A stretch of DNA of 64,000 nt from the NCBI RefSeq assembly GCF_000236035.1, contig NZ_JH393257.1:1899954-1963953 (forward strand), written 5' to 3'. The notes under the pieces are model-generated. The model saw only the letters and a list, made by a program, of their open reading frames with translations, was not told where the DNA came from and ran no database searches. Both the position numbers and the translations under genes were made by a program. The DNA comes from Vreelandella boliviensis LC1. GTDB taxonomy: Bacteria > Pseudomonadota > Gammaproteobacteria > Pseudomonadales > Halomonadaceae. Shown in pieces: positions 1-8,191 of this stretch. Within the stretch, counting starts at the first letter, position 1. Every line of letters starts with the position of its first letter.

Positions 1-40
1 TGTCGCTGTCGTACTTATTATAGTTGAGAGCGGGCGTCAT
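1..40 (-). CDS. 5' end of next gene in ABC import operon (partial)
   Basis: An ATG at 40 on the minus strand lies 2 bp after the stop codon of the substrate-binding protein gene and opens a frame reading MTPALNYNKYDSD up to the window edge. The tight spacing suggests the next cistron of the same operon. In such operons this is usually the membrane permease, but only 13 codons are visible, so the product is an inference from context. Confidence 0.45.
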   Translation of the reverse strand, partial: MTPALNYNKYDSD

Positions 41-42
41 GA

Positions 43-1035
43 TTACCCGCCGAATAGATCGCTAAAGTGCTGTTTAAGCTCGGCTTCCTGGGCCAGCGCC
101 TGTTCTGTATCCACCGGCATCAGGGTAATGCTATCGCGCTCGGGAAAGCCTTCCGGCGGGGCAACGTCGTTGTGGGCGGGCAGGTAGCCCTGCTGGCTGA
201 CCAGTTCCTGGCCCTGCTGGGAAAGCACAAAATCAACGAACTTTTGCGCGGCATCGACATTCTTTGCGCCCTGCATAATGGCGACTGGCTCGGTGACCGC
301 ACTCACGCCCTCTTCAGGAAATACAAACTCCACCGGCGAGCCTTTGGCGGCTTCGCGAATCGGCAGGAAGTCCACCACAATGCCATAGGGCTTGGTGCCC
401 GCGGCCACGGCGTTAAACACGCCGCCATTACCGCCCTGTGCTTCGGTGCGATTGGCGTGTAGGGCATCGTAGTATTCGGCGCCTAACTCTGGGTTGGCAC
501 TAACCGCCGCCATGTGGATCAGTGCTGCGCCGGAGTAGAGTGGGCTAGGCATGGTGACCAGCCCTGCGTAGTCAGGCCCCAGCAGGTCTTGCCAACTCTG
601 CGGCTGATGCTCGGCGCCGGTGTTATAGACAATCCCGGTGGTGATCAGCTTGGTGCCGTAGTAGTAGCCTTCCGGGTCATATAGATCTGTGTCATACCCT
701 TGGCGCTGATCGCTTAGATAAGGCTGTAAATGGCCCTCCTGCTTGAGCGACTCCATGGTCATGCTGTCAGCAATCAGCAGCACGTCGGGGTTGCTCACCC
801 CGGCCGAAAGCTCCGAACGCAGCCGAGTCATTAAGCGCGTAGTACCGTCGCGTACCCACTCCACTTCGATATCGGGATTGGCCGCTTCAAAGGCGTCAAC
901 GGTCTGCTGTGCATCGCTATTGGGCTGGCTGGTGTAGAGCGTCAGCGTTTCGTTCGCCGCTACCTGAGCTGAAAGGGAAAAACTGGCTATCGCGACGGCA
1001 GTTGCAAGGGTAGATACCACGGGGTGCTTCAACAT
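43..1035 (-). CDS. ABC transporter substrate-binding protein (family 1, iron/phosphonate-like)
   Basis: 330 aa periplasmic binding protein. A signal peptide occupies about residues 1-27 (hydrophobic stretch, cleavage after QVAA), followed by the typical TLTLYTSQPN first strand. The body (ADS motif, Y-rich hinge, NTG and PSPLYSGAA segments) resembles binding proteins for ferric iron, thiamine or 2-aminoethylphosphonate; the sequence does not decide which. The predicted next cistron starts 2 bp downstream, so this is probably the first gene of an importer operon that continues to the left. A DeoR-family regulator gene is divergent, 134 bp away, and is the likely local controller. Family assignment is firm; ligand unknown. 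Confidence 0.85.
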   Translation of the reverse strand: MLKHPVVSTLATAVAIASFSLSAQVAANETLTLYTSQPNSDAQQTVDAFEAANPDIEVEWVRDGTTRLMTRLRSELSAGVSNPDVLLIADSMTMESLKQEGHLQPYLSDQRQGYDTDLYDPEGYYYGTKLITTGIVYNTGAEHQPQSWQDLLGPDYAGLVTMPSPLYSGAALIHMAAVSANPELGAEYYDALHANRTEAQGGNGGVFNAVAAGTKPYGIVVDFLPIREAAKGSPVEFVFPEEGVSAVTEPVAIMQGAKNVDAAQKFVDFVLSQQGQELVSQQGYLPAHNDVAPPEGFPERDSITLMPVDTEQALAQEAELKQHFSDLFGG

Positions 1036-1072
1036 GAGTAAACCTCCAGTGAGTGAACCCCACCTAAGTTAC

Positions 1073-1098
1073 TGTCATCTGCTTACAACAAAGTGACA
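1073..1098. promoter_or_regulatory. possible operator in divergent DeoR/SBP intergenic region
   Basis: A short inverted repeat, TGTCA then 16 bp then TGACA, lies between the divergent binding-protein gene and the DeoR regulator gene. DeoR-type repressors commonly act at divergent promoters of this kind. Arms are only 5 bp, so this is weak. Confidence 0.25.
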
Positions 1099-1169
1099 CT
1101 ATGCTTTCGTTCAACATTCCGTGGCTTTCGTTTGCCGCACTTTTTGCTTTCGTTGTGCTGAGAGGGGCT

Positions 1170-1922
1170 ATGCGCCAGTTCGAACGTCGACAACAGCTGT
1201 TGCAGCGAATCCACTCACAAGGGCGCCAATCGGTAGACAATCTGGCAGGAGAGTTTGGGGTTTCTGTGCAAACCTTGCGTGGGGATATTCGTCACCTAGC
1301 CGATAAAGGCCTAGTGCTGCGCCGCCAGGGTGAGGTGCTGCCGTTTCCCGAGCAAGAAAACATCGGCTACGACCAGCGTCAGATCGTTAATGTGGCGGGT
1401 AAACGGCAGATTGCTGCGCGGGCGGCAAGCCTAGTGCAAGACCATCAAGCGCTATTTTTAGGCACGGGCACCACGGTTGAGCAGTTGGCCGATGCGCTGA
1501 GTGATAAGCAAGGGTTGCATATCATGACCAATAATCTGCATGCGCTGATTAAACTGTGCCAGTTAAAGTGTGAATTAGTGGTGGCGGGTGGGCGAGTGCG
1601 TCGTCGCGACCAGGATGTGATAGGCGGCGATGCCTGGCGCTTTTTTCAACGCTACCGTGCCGATGTGGGAATTGTGTCGGTGGGGGGGATGGATAGCCAT
1701 GGTCAGCTTTATGACTACAACGACGACGAAGTGATGGCCCGTGAGGCGCTATTAGCCCATGCCGGTTATCGTGTGTTAGTGCTGGATAAAACCAAGTTCG
1801 ATCTGCCGCTGCGCTGCGCAGCGGGCCAGCTGGGTGATTATGATGCCGTGGTCACCGATGTGCCGCTGCCAGATAAGCTACGCAGCCCGTTGGCCGCCCG
1901 AGGCGTTCGGTTTCTGGTTTAG
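1170..1922 (+). CDS. DeoR/GlpR-family transcriptional regulator
   Basis: 250 aa when started at the ATG at 1170, which is preceded by an AGAGGGG ribosome-binding site; an upstream in-frame ATG at 1101 would add a hydrophobic tail foreign to the family. Residues about 3-56 form the winged helix-turn-helix (RRQQLLQRI, SVDNLAGEFGVSVQTLRGDI). The C-terminal two thirds is the DeoR sensor domain that binds phosphorylated sugars or similar effectors, with LGTGTTVEQLADAL at the effector site and the GGRVRRRDQDVIGGDA segment. It is divergent from the ABC binding-protein gene and probably represses it. The effector is not predictable. Confidence 0.88.
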   Translation: MRQFERRQQLLQRIHSQGRQSVDNLAGEFGVSVQTLRGDIRHLADKGLVLRRQGEVLPFPEQENIGYDQRQIVNVAGKRQIAARAASLVQDHQALFLGTGTTVEQLADALSDKQGLHIMTNNLHALIKLCQLKCELVVAGGRVRRRDQDVIGGDAWRFFQRYRADVGIVSVGGMDSHGQLYDYNDDEVMAREALLAHAGYRVLVLDKTKFDLPLRCAAGQLGDYDAVVTDVPLPDKLRSPLAARGVRFLV

Positions 1923-1982
1923 GAGAACGTTAACTGTGCCAGTATGGGGTTTACGGCAGCATGCAAAAGAGGAGCGTTATAA

Positions 1983-2549
1983 ATGTTAGACAACCTAAGC
2001 CATAGTGCCCTGGCTGGTCAGCTCTGTGGCTTGGTGGCTCTGGTGATATGTGTCGTGGCCTTTGCCAGTAAAAACGACGATCGCCTCTTGGTGTTACTGA
2101 TTTCCGCCAATGTGGCTTTTGCGCTGCAGTTTGTGTTTTTCGAGAGCTGGACGGCGGCGGCGCTAACGGGGCTGGTGATAGTGCGGATTGTTCTGGCTCG
2201 TCGATATATGGGCAGTAAGGCCGTTATGGCGGGAGTCTTGCTGGCCAGCGGTATCGCTGCAGCCTTCACGTGGCAAAGTTGGGTGGATATTTTGCCGGTG
2301 GCGGCCATGGTACTGGGAACCGTGGGCATGTTTCTAATGCGCGGCATTGCCATGCGGGTTTTTCTGGGGCTGGCCGCCTTAGCCTGGATGCTTAACAACC
2401 TGCTGATTGGCACCATCGGCGGTACCATTGCTGAAGGCCTGATTGTGGTCACCAATATCATCACCATTATTCGCTTAGTGCGAGCCAAGCGAAAATATCC
2501 TGACGTGTTTGAGGGGGCAGAAGAACCTGGCGTTGTCTCCAAAAAATGA
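1983..2549 (+). CDS. YgjV-family inner membrane protein
   Basis: 188 aa, almost entirely hydrophobic, with about six membrane segments and a basic C-terminal tail (RAKRKYPDVFEG). The pattern AGQLCGLVALVICVVAFASKND near the start, followed by a second half reading GTVGMFLMRGIAMRVFLGLAALAWMLNN, fits the YgjV family of inner membrane proteins, whose function is unknown. An AGAGGAG site precedes the ATG. It follows the DeoR gene in the same direction with a 60 bp gap and could be cotranscribed. No catalytic motif is visible. Confidence 0.7.
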   Translation: MLDNLSHSALAGQLCGLVALVICVVAFASKNDDRLLVLLISANVAFALQFVFFESWTAAALTGLVIVRIVLARRYMGSKAVMAGVLLASGIAAAFTWQSWVDILPVAAMVLGTVGMFLMRGIAMRVFLGLAALAWMLNNLLIGTIGGTIAEGLIVVTNIITIIRLVRAKRKYPDVFEGAEEPGVVSKK

Positions 2550-2640
2550 TCAGACCTAGTTGGCTAACATCCACTTGGTTTATCGAACGGCGTGACTGCT
2601 ATGCTGATAGCTTGTTAGGGCCTGAGCGAGGAGCGCGACT

Positions 2641-2907
2641 ATGGCAGGTGGATGGGCAAAAGATGGTGCCGAACAAGAGCAGATGGAGAGCACGCTAGAC
2701 GATGCGGTGCGGCGTGCCCGTAGCCAACTACCTAGTGGCGAAAGTCTTGATGTTTGCGAGGAGTGTGGCGACCCTATTCCCGAAGCGCGCCGTAAAGCGA
2801 TTCCTGGCGTTCGGCTCTGTGTGGTTTGTCAGAGTGAGTTGGACAAAAAACAGTCGGCCTATAGTGGCTACAATCGGCGTGGTAGTAAAGACAGCCAGCT
2901 GCGTTGA
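2641..2907 (+). CDS. DksA/TraR-type C4 zinc-finger protein (YbiI-like)
   Basis: 88 aa, the usual length of the YbiI group. A C4 zinc finger is formed by Cys39, Cys42, Cys60 and Cys63 (CEECGDPIPEARR ... VRLCVVC). Upstream is a short acidic helical stretch (EQEQMESTLDDAVRRAR). Unlike full DksA it lacks the long coiled coil that reaches into the RNA polymerase secondary channel, so a DksA-like transcription role cannot be assumed. A GAGGAG site precedes the ATG. It is separated by 91 bp from the upstream membrane protein gene. Confidence 0.85.
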   Translation: MAGGWAKDGAEQEQMESTLDDAVRRARSQLPSGESLDVCEECGDPIPEARRKAIPGVRLCVVCQSELDKKQSAYSGYNRRGSKDSQLR

Positions 2908-2917
2908 ATGCAGCTTT

Positions 2918-3202
2918 CTAGGCATCGTGGTCGGTATCCGGTAGTTGCTTAAAATAGACAAAGCGATGAAGGCGAATCGCCGGTCGAATCAGCAGCTGTA
3001 TGCTGCCAATCACAAATAACCACACGCCGACGGTTTGTACGGCACCTTGGTAAAAAAAGCAGACACTGCCAATCGTAAACCAAATGCCCAGCATAAAATC
3101 GTTCACCATACTAAGCACTTCATAGCGCTGGTGTACTACTAATTCGCGATGTCCTAATGTGAAGGTCCAGTCGAGGGTTGCTGGGTCTTGCTCGCGCTGC
3201 AT
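2918..3202 (-). CDS. YrhK-domain membrane protein
   Basis: 94 aa. The segment LGHRELVVHQRYEVLSMVNDFMLGIWFTIGSVCFFY followed by a second hydrophobic stretch matches the YrhK-like domain, a small two-helix membrane domain of unknown function. It is convergent with the zinc-finger gene (10 bp between stop codons) and preceded by a good AGGAGG site. No enzymatic residues are evident. Confidence 0.75.
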   Translation of the reverse strand: MQREQDPATLDWTFTLGHRELVVHQRYEVLSMVNDFMLGIWFTIGSVCFFYQGAVQTVGVWLFVIGSIQLLIRPAIRLHRFVYFKQLPDTDHDA

Positions 3203-3459
3203 GGCTTACCTCCTTATTCAGTAGTCGCTACTATATTAACAGCAAAATTAAGGCGCTCGCTTTCGTGGCGGCGTCTTTTTTTAATGACTGATTAATTAAA
3301 GAACATGTTGTTTTACGTTTAAAAAAGTACCGGTTTTCATTTTAACTAAACGTTACTATGGAACATTATAGTCGTATGCCGATGTAATACTTGGCTTCTG
3401 ACAGCTGCTAGAGCTGTATGAAAACCATTAGTAGTGTAGTGAGGCATTGAGGGTGAGTA

Positions 3460-4707
3460 ATGATCAATGACGCGTTGCTGAAAGCTGTCGAAAATGAATT
3501 AGGGAAAGGCGCTTGGCTGTTGCGTTTTGCTGATGATGTGGAGGCGCGCTTTGAAGCAGATACCCAGCGCCAACGCGGTCGTAGCATGGCCGTGGCGGGG
3601 CTCATATCAGCGTTCATTTATTGCCTGTTTTTGATCAACGACTATAGCTTTCGCTCTGACACTTTTAGCATTGCTGTCATGTTTCGGGTTGGAGTGATGC
3701 TGCCTTTCGGCTTGCCTATTCTTTGGTTGGTCTACCGTGGTGTCTCTCCAGCGTTACGCGAGACGTTAATGACGAGCACGGTTATCGTTGCTACGCTGAT
3801 CTCTTGTATGATCTTTGTGAGTTCCACCGCACCCTACTCCTATCTTGACGTATTCTCTTTTGGGCTTATTTTGTTGGTGGGGAATATTGTTTATTCACTG
3901 CGCTTTAGCTATGCCGTATGGTCATCTGCTATTAGTGTTTTAATAATTCTGATATTTGTCTTGCCATATGAGCCAATGCCAGCAGAAGCAAAGCGGCTGG
4001 CTATATTCACTCTTATTGCTGTGGCAGTATTTAGTCTTGCCGCGAACTACCGCTTCGAGCGTAGCGAGCGAACCGCCTACCTGCATGTATTGAAAGAGAA
4101 ACTCCGTGCGGGCTACTACTTAAAAGATAATAAAAAGTTGACCCGCATGTCGGTTACCGACCCTTTAACCACTCTGGCCAATCGGCGCCAGTTCGATACG
4201 GTGTTCCCCGTCCGGTGGCAAGAGGCCGCCGATAAAGGACTTTGCTTAGGACTTATGGTGATCGATATCGACCACTTCAAAGCGTACAACGACTATTATG
4301 GGCATCCTCAAGGCGATGTCTGTTTACGTCGGGTAGCGAAGGTCATGCAGGCCAACAGCCGCGATACTGACTTAGTGGTGCGCTTTGGCGGCGAAGAATT
4401 TTTGGTGTTAATGGCCAATGCAATCCCTGAAGCTGTAGAGCCAGCGGCGGAGCGGATCCGGCGCAGCGTGGAAGGCTTGCAGATCCCTAACCCGGGTGCC
4501 TCGGCGGAGAGCGTTGTCACGGTGAGTATCGGAGTAGCGGTACTTTACCCAGGTGTCGGCCTTGCCCCCGCCAAGCTATTATCCCAAGCAGATGCAGCGC
4601 TTTACGAAGCCAAGCGGCAAGGTCGCAACCGTATATGGGTGGCTAACTCAGAGGGTTCACTCTCCAGCGATAACGCTAATGGTGGCTTAGGTATATCAGC
4701 TCAATAG
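3460..4707 (+). CDS. Membrane-anchored diguanylate cyclase (GGDEF)
   Basis: 415 aa. The N-terminal half has about six transmembrane helices (roughly residues 45-200), followed by a basic linker and a C-terminal GGDEF domain (about residues 225-395). The active-site loop reads GGEEF and is preceded by RDTD at the position of the RxxD product-inhibition site, so both synthesis of cyclic di-GMP and feedback control look intact. The membrane part is not a recognised sensor such as MASE1 or 7TMR by eye. The upstream 257 bp is AT-rich and probably carries its promoter. The gene appears monocistronic. Confidence 0.9.
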   Translation: MINDALLKAVENELGKGAWLLRFADDVEARFEADTQRQRGRSMAVAGLISAFIYCLFLINDYSFRSDTFSIAVMFRVGVMLPFGLPILWLVYRGVSPALRETLMTSTVIVATLISCMIFVSSTAPYSYLDVFSFGLILLVGNIVYSLRFSYAVWSSAISVLIILIFVLPYEPMPAEAKRLAIFTLIAVAVFSLAANYRFERSERTAYLHVLKEKLRAGYYLKDNKKLTRMSVTDPLTTLANRRQFDTVFPVRWQEAADKGLCLGLMVIDIDHFKAYNDYYGHPQGDVCLRRVAKVMQANSRDTDLVVRFGGEEFLVLMANAIPEAVEPAAERIRRSVEGLQIPNPGASAESVVTVSIGVAVLYPGVGLAPAKLLSQADAALYEAKRQGRNRIWVANSEGSLSSDNANGGLGISAQ

Positions 4708-4747
4708 CCGTCCGCCCTGCCTTTAAACGTTTTGTGAGGAATGACTT

Positions 4748-6010
4748 TTGGAGATTGATCAAGATTACCGCGCGCTCGGCGTCGACACCCTTTCCCAGCG
4801 ACTGGGTGGTGTTGAGGCAGTGGCTAGTCGAGTGGGCGGAGAACCTGCTAGCTGGGAGATTCGCGAGGTGGGTGACGGCAACCTCAACCTAGTGTTTATT
4901 GTCTCCGGTGACGTGGGCAGTGTGGTGGTTAAGCAGGCACTCCCCTATGTACGCATGGTAGGTGAGAGCTGGCCGCTACCGATCTATCGCGCCCATTTTG
5001 AGTATTACGCCTTGGTGCGCCAGGCCAAGCGGGCACCGGGCATTGCCCCAGAGGTGTACTACTTCGACAAGCCCCAGGCGCTGTTTGTGATGGAGTATCT
5101 GTACCCCCACACTATACTGCGCCGCAAGTTAATCAACGGCGAGCGAGTCGCACAACTTGGTGAAACCATCGGCCAATTCTGCGCGCGCACGGCATTTCGG
5201 GGCTCGGAGCTTTCGCTGAGTAGCCCCGAGAAAAAGCAAGACGTGGGGCTATTTTCAGGCAATGTGGCGATTCCCGCCATCACCGAGTCGCTGGTATTTA
5301 CCGATCCTTATTACGGCGCTGAAATGAACCACCACACGCCGGAGCTTTCGCCGGTGGTGGATGAACTACGCCGTAATGCGCGTTTAAAGGCCAAAGTACA
5401 GCGGCTGTTGATGAAGTTCACCGCTAACACGGAAACCATGCTCCATGGTGATCTGCATGCCGGCTCGATTATGGCCACCGATACTGACGTGCGCGTGATC
5501 GACCCGGAGTTTTCCCAATATGGGCCGATGGCCTTTGACCTAGGCATGGCGGTAGCCAACTTCCTGATGGCCTATTTCAGCCAGCCCGCTCACCGTGAAG
5601 AAGGTGAGCTTGATGAGTACCAGGCGTGGATTATTGAAGTGATCGAAGCGTGCTTTAACCACTTTGACGCCGAGTTCCGCCACCTGTGGCAAACCGAGCG
5701 TACTGGCATTCTGTTTCCCAAGTCGCTATTTGAAGAGCAGGGGAATAGCGCCGACGATGCCTGCGATGCGTTGCTTGATGAGATCCGTTTGGATGCGCTG
5801 GCCTACTGCGGTATCGAAATGCACCGCCGCGTACTGTCGCTGGCCCACAACGCCGACTTTGAAGAGATCGAAGACACCGCGCTGCGCGCCAAGCTTGAAG
5901 CGCGCAATGTGCTGATGGGCCAAACGTTGATTCTGGAGCCGGAAGTCTACTGTGACCTGAACGCGCTGGCGGATTTAGCCAGGGCATATAACCAACAAGA
6001 GGTGTTGTAG
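4748..6010 (+). CDS. mtnK: S-methyl-5-thioribose kinase
   Basis: 420 aa kinase phosphorylating methylthioribose to methylthioribose-1-phosphate in the methionine salvage pathway. The kinase-like fold is shown by VVVKQALPYVR (ATP lysine about residue 62), the catalytic HGDLHAGS loop at 233-240 and the metal-binding DPEF at 252-255. The start codon is TTG at 4748, 7 bp after AGGA; no in-frame ATG nearby fits the conserved N-terminus. The other salvage genes follow: mtnDCB convergent and mtnA downstream. Identification is strong from motifs, length and context. Confidence 0.95.
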   Translation: MEIDQDYRALGVDTLSQRLGGVEAVASRVGGEPASWEIREVGDGNLNLVFIVSGDVGSVVVKQALPYVRMVGESWPLPIYRAHFEYYALVRQAKRAPGIAPEVYYFDKPQALFVMEYLYPHTILRRKLINGERVAQLGETIGQFCARTAFRGSELSLSSPEKKQDVGLFSGNVAIPAITESLVFTDPYYGAEMNHHTPELSPVVDELRRNARLKAKVQRLLMKFTANTETMLHGDLHAGSIMATDTDVRVIDPEFSQYGPMAFDLGMAVANFLMAYFSQPAHREEGELDEYQAWIIEVIEACFNHFDAEFRHLWQTERTGILFPKSLFEEQGNSADDACDALLDEIRLDALAYCGIEMHRRVLSLAHNADFEEIEDTALRAKLEARNVLMGQTLILEPEVYCDLNALADLARAYNQQEVL

Positions 6011-6074
6011 CAAGGGCTGATTATCAATAGCTCAACACTAACTAGTAGCAGCTTTAGCGGGCGAAGAGCACCTA

Positions 6075-6181
6075 GGGCGCCGCTGTCATTGCAAGGAGCC
6101 TGCGACGAAGCAATCTAAGCTTAAGGCTGCATGAGAACCCCGAGATTGCTTCGTTATGCTCGCAGTGAATAGACGGCGCCC
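6075..6181. repeat. Intergenic inverted-repeat element between mtnK and mtnD
   Basis: A 107 bp imperfect palindrome filling most of the convergent mtnK/mtnD gap. Outer arms are GGGCGCCG (6075-6082) and CGGCGCCC (6174-6181); inner arms GAAGCAATCT (6107-6116) and AGATTGCTTC (6143-6152). The core words TCATTGCAAGGAGC and GACGAAGCAATCT resemble a dispersed hairpin repeat seen between genes in many bacteria. Transcribed in either direction it could fold into a long stem and help separate the two transcripts. Confidence 0.65.
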
Positions 6182-6186
6182 CCAGT

Positions 6187-6735
6187 TTACAACTGATCCA
6201 AACGATCAAATTTTCCGGCGATATCGCTCTCTGTCCAATGCGGCACCCAGCCTTCGACGTTGTCGAAGAAACGCAGCGCGGTGAATTCCGGCGCTGGGCC
6301 CATATCGAACCAGTGAGGCGTGTTGGCGGGCACACTGATCAGGTCATTGCGAGTACATAACACCTGATACACCTTATCTTCGATGTGCAGGCAGAACAGC
6401 CCCTGGCCTTTGACGAAAAAGCGCACCTCATCTTCATGATGGCGGTGCTCATTTAAGAACTTCTGGCGCATGGCATCTTTTTCTGGATGTGTAGGCACCA
6501 TGTGCAGAACGTCGACGGTTTGATAACCGCCTTTGCTTTTCACCCGGTCAATATCTTCCTGGTAGAGCGCTAAAATATCTTCTTGAGTAGCGTCATCGGC
6601 GATCTCGCCCGGTGTTGACCAGCGCTCAAACAGCACGCCCACCTTATTCAGCTCAGCGGTAATCCGTTCGCCGTCGGTGATGTCCACCAGTGCGTCATTA
6701 GGGTTCTGATCAGCAAATACTTTTAGTTGCGACAT
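6187..6735 (-). CDS. mtnD: Acireductone dioxygenase
   Basis: 182 aa cupin enzyme that cleaves the acireductone intermediate of methionine salvage with O2 (Fe form gives the ketoacid of methionine plus formate; Ni form is off-pathway). The metal ligands are visible: His97, His99 and Glu103 in HRHHEDE and His141 in NTPHWFDMG. The ATG at 6735 is 8 bp from AAGGAGAG and is preferred to a TTG one codon upstream. It is the distal gene of an apparent mtnB-mtnC-mtnD operon. Confidence 0.95.
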   Translation of the reverse strand: MSQLKVFADQNPNDALVDITDGERITAELNKVGVLFERWSTPGEIADDATQEDILALYQEDIDRVKSKGGYQTVDVLHMVPTHPEKDAMRQKFLNEHRHHEDEVRFFVKGQGLFCLHIEDKVYQVLCTRNDLISVPANTPHWFDMGPAPEFTALRFFDNVEGWVPHWTESDIAGKFDRLDQL

Positions 6736-6769
6736 CAAAAACTCTCCTTAAAAGCGATGGGCGTAAATG

Positions 6770-7456
6770 TTACAGAGCGATCTCATCAAAGCGAGTAACG
6801 CAAGCGTGAGTGGTGCCTGCCTGGGTGCCTTCGCGCACCAACTGCAGGGTTTGCATGCCCGCCTGCTTGGCGGCGTCCAGCTCTTCGACCACGTCAGACA
6901 AGAACAGCACCGCTTCAGGCGGCAGGTCAAGTTCAGCGACAATACGCTGGTAGGCGTCGGCGTCACGTTTATGACCAATGTGGGTATCGAAATAACCACT
7001 AAATAGCGGGGTTAGGTCGCCCTCATCGCTATAGCCAAACAGCAGCTTTTGCGCCTGAACAGAACCTGATGAGTAAACGTAAAGCGCTTTGCCGTCCTCT
7101 TTCCATTGGCGCAAGGCGGGGGTTACGTCGCTATACAAATGGCCTGTAAAGTCGCCGCGCTGGTAACCATCCGCCCACACCATGCCCTGCAAGGCTTTTA
7201 GCGGGGTAACCTTTTGATCGGTCTCGATCCACTGGAGCAGTTGGGCGATCACGGTCTCAAGCGTGGCATCAGGTTCACCCATTTCACTGCGCACGGCGTC
7301 GATCTGCTCGGCAACCGCTGGTGTGCTTGAATTTGCACGTAGAAAGTCTGGCAACTTGGCATGGGCATAGGGAAATAGCACCTTATGCACGAAACTAATA
7401 TCCGTGGTGGTGCCTTCAATATCGGTCACAATCGCGCGTGCAGTTGGGTTACTCAT
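6770..7456 (-). CDS. mtnC: Acireductone synthase (enolase-phosphatase E1)
   Basis: 228 aa HAD-superfamily enzyme that enolises and dephosphorylates the diketo phosphate intermediate of methionine salvage. HAD motif I appears as DIEGTTTDISF near residue 12, motif II as YSSGS near residue 121, and motif IV as LFLSDVVEELDAA around residue 190, with GYFDTHIGHK between. It lies between mtnB (14 bp upstream) and mtnD (34 bp downstream), in the usual bacterial order. Confidence 0.95.
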   Translation of the reverse strand: MSNPTARAIVTDIEGTTTDISFVHKVLFPYAHAKLPDFLRANSSTPAVAEQIDAVRSEMGEPDATLETVIAQLLQWIETDQKVTPLKALQGMVWADGYQRGDFTGHLYSDVTPALRQWKEDGKALYVYSSGSVQAQKLLFGYSDEGDLTPLFSGYFDTHIGHKRDADAYQRIVAELDLPPEAVLFLSDVVEELDAAKQAGMQTLQLVREGTQAGTTHACVTRFDEIAL

Positions 7457-7470
7457 TTAAGACTACTCAT

Positions 7471-8073
7471 TTAAGACCATCGGCTCTCTTCAAGAACACA
7501 GGCAAGTAAAAACTCAATCGCTTCCAGGTGGCGGCGGCAACTCGCGATGCTATCACCCACGGCATAAATGCCGTGACCCGCGACCAAAAAGCCCCAGGGC
7601 ATCGGCCAGCCGCTGCGGACTTGCTCGGCCAGCTCCTCCATATCCTGGGAGTTGGGCACCACGGGCAAGCTGATGGTAGCGTCGTGGGTCACGTTGCCCT
7701 GCAAGGCTTTTTGCATTTCAAAGCCGCTTAGCTCAATACCCTCTGGAAAGCGCCGTGACAGTACCGTGCTGGCCACAGTGTGAGTGTGTAGCACGCAGTT
7801 AATAGAAGCGTCTAAGCGATAGAGCGCGGCATGTAGGTTGCTTTCTGCACTCGGCTTGCTGTTGCCTTCAAGCACCTTACCATCCAGGTTGCAGAGCAAG
7901 AGGTCATCGGCCTGAATGCGGGTTTTATCCCGCCCAGAGGCGGTAACAAGATAGCCAGCCTCGGTTCGGGCGGAAAAGTTGCCGCCGGTGGCGGGCGTCC
8001 AGCCTTGCTGCGCCGCCCAGGAAATCGCGGCCAGCAGGTCGGCTTGTAAGGTCTCTGTGTTGGGAACGATCAT
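7471..8073 (-). CDS. mtnB: Methylthioribulose-1-phosphate dehydratase
   Basis: 200 aa class II aldolase-fold zinc enzyme that dehydrates methylthioribulose-1-phosphate. Metal-binding histidines are in CVLHTHTVAS and in LVAGHGIYAVG. The N-terminal GWTPATGGNFSART and ESNLHAALYRLD segments are typical of MtnB rather than of fuculose or ribulose phosphate aldolases. First gene of the mtnBCD operon and divergent from mtnA, with about 118 bp between for the two promoters. Confidence 0.93.
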   Translation of the reverse strand: MIVPNTETLQADLLAAISWAAQQGWTPATGGNFSARTEAGYLVTASGRDKTRIQADDLLLCNLDGKVLEGNSKPSAESNLHAALYRLDASINCVLHTHTVASTVLSRRFPEGIELSGFEMQKALQGNVTHDATISLPVVPNSQDMEELAEQVRSGWPMPWGFLVAGHGIYAVGDSIASCRRHLEAIEFLLACVLEESRWS

Positions 8074-8191
8074 GTGTCAGCGATGCCTCTTCTAGTGGCG
8101 CTCATTCTATATGATAAGCTTCGCGCCTGATAAGCCGTGCCATTGTTCTACTACTCTGTTCCGCAACTCAAGTACTCAAGGAGTTCATCAA

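Noticed and set aside
2018..2542. 174-codon minus-strand frame opposite the YgjV-like gene
   Set aside because: Its composition (Thr, Arg, Pro, Met runs) is a mirror of a hydrophobic membrane gene; no homology-like pattern.
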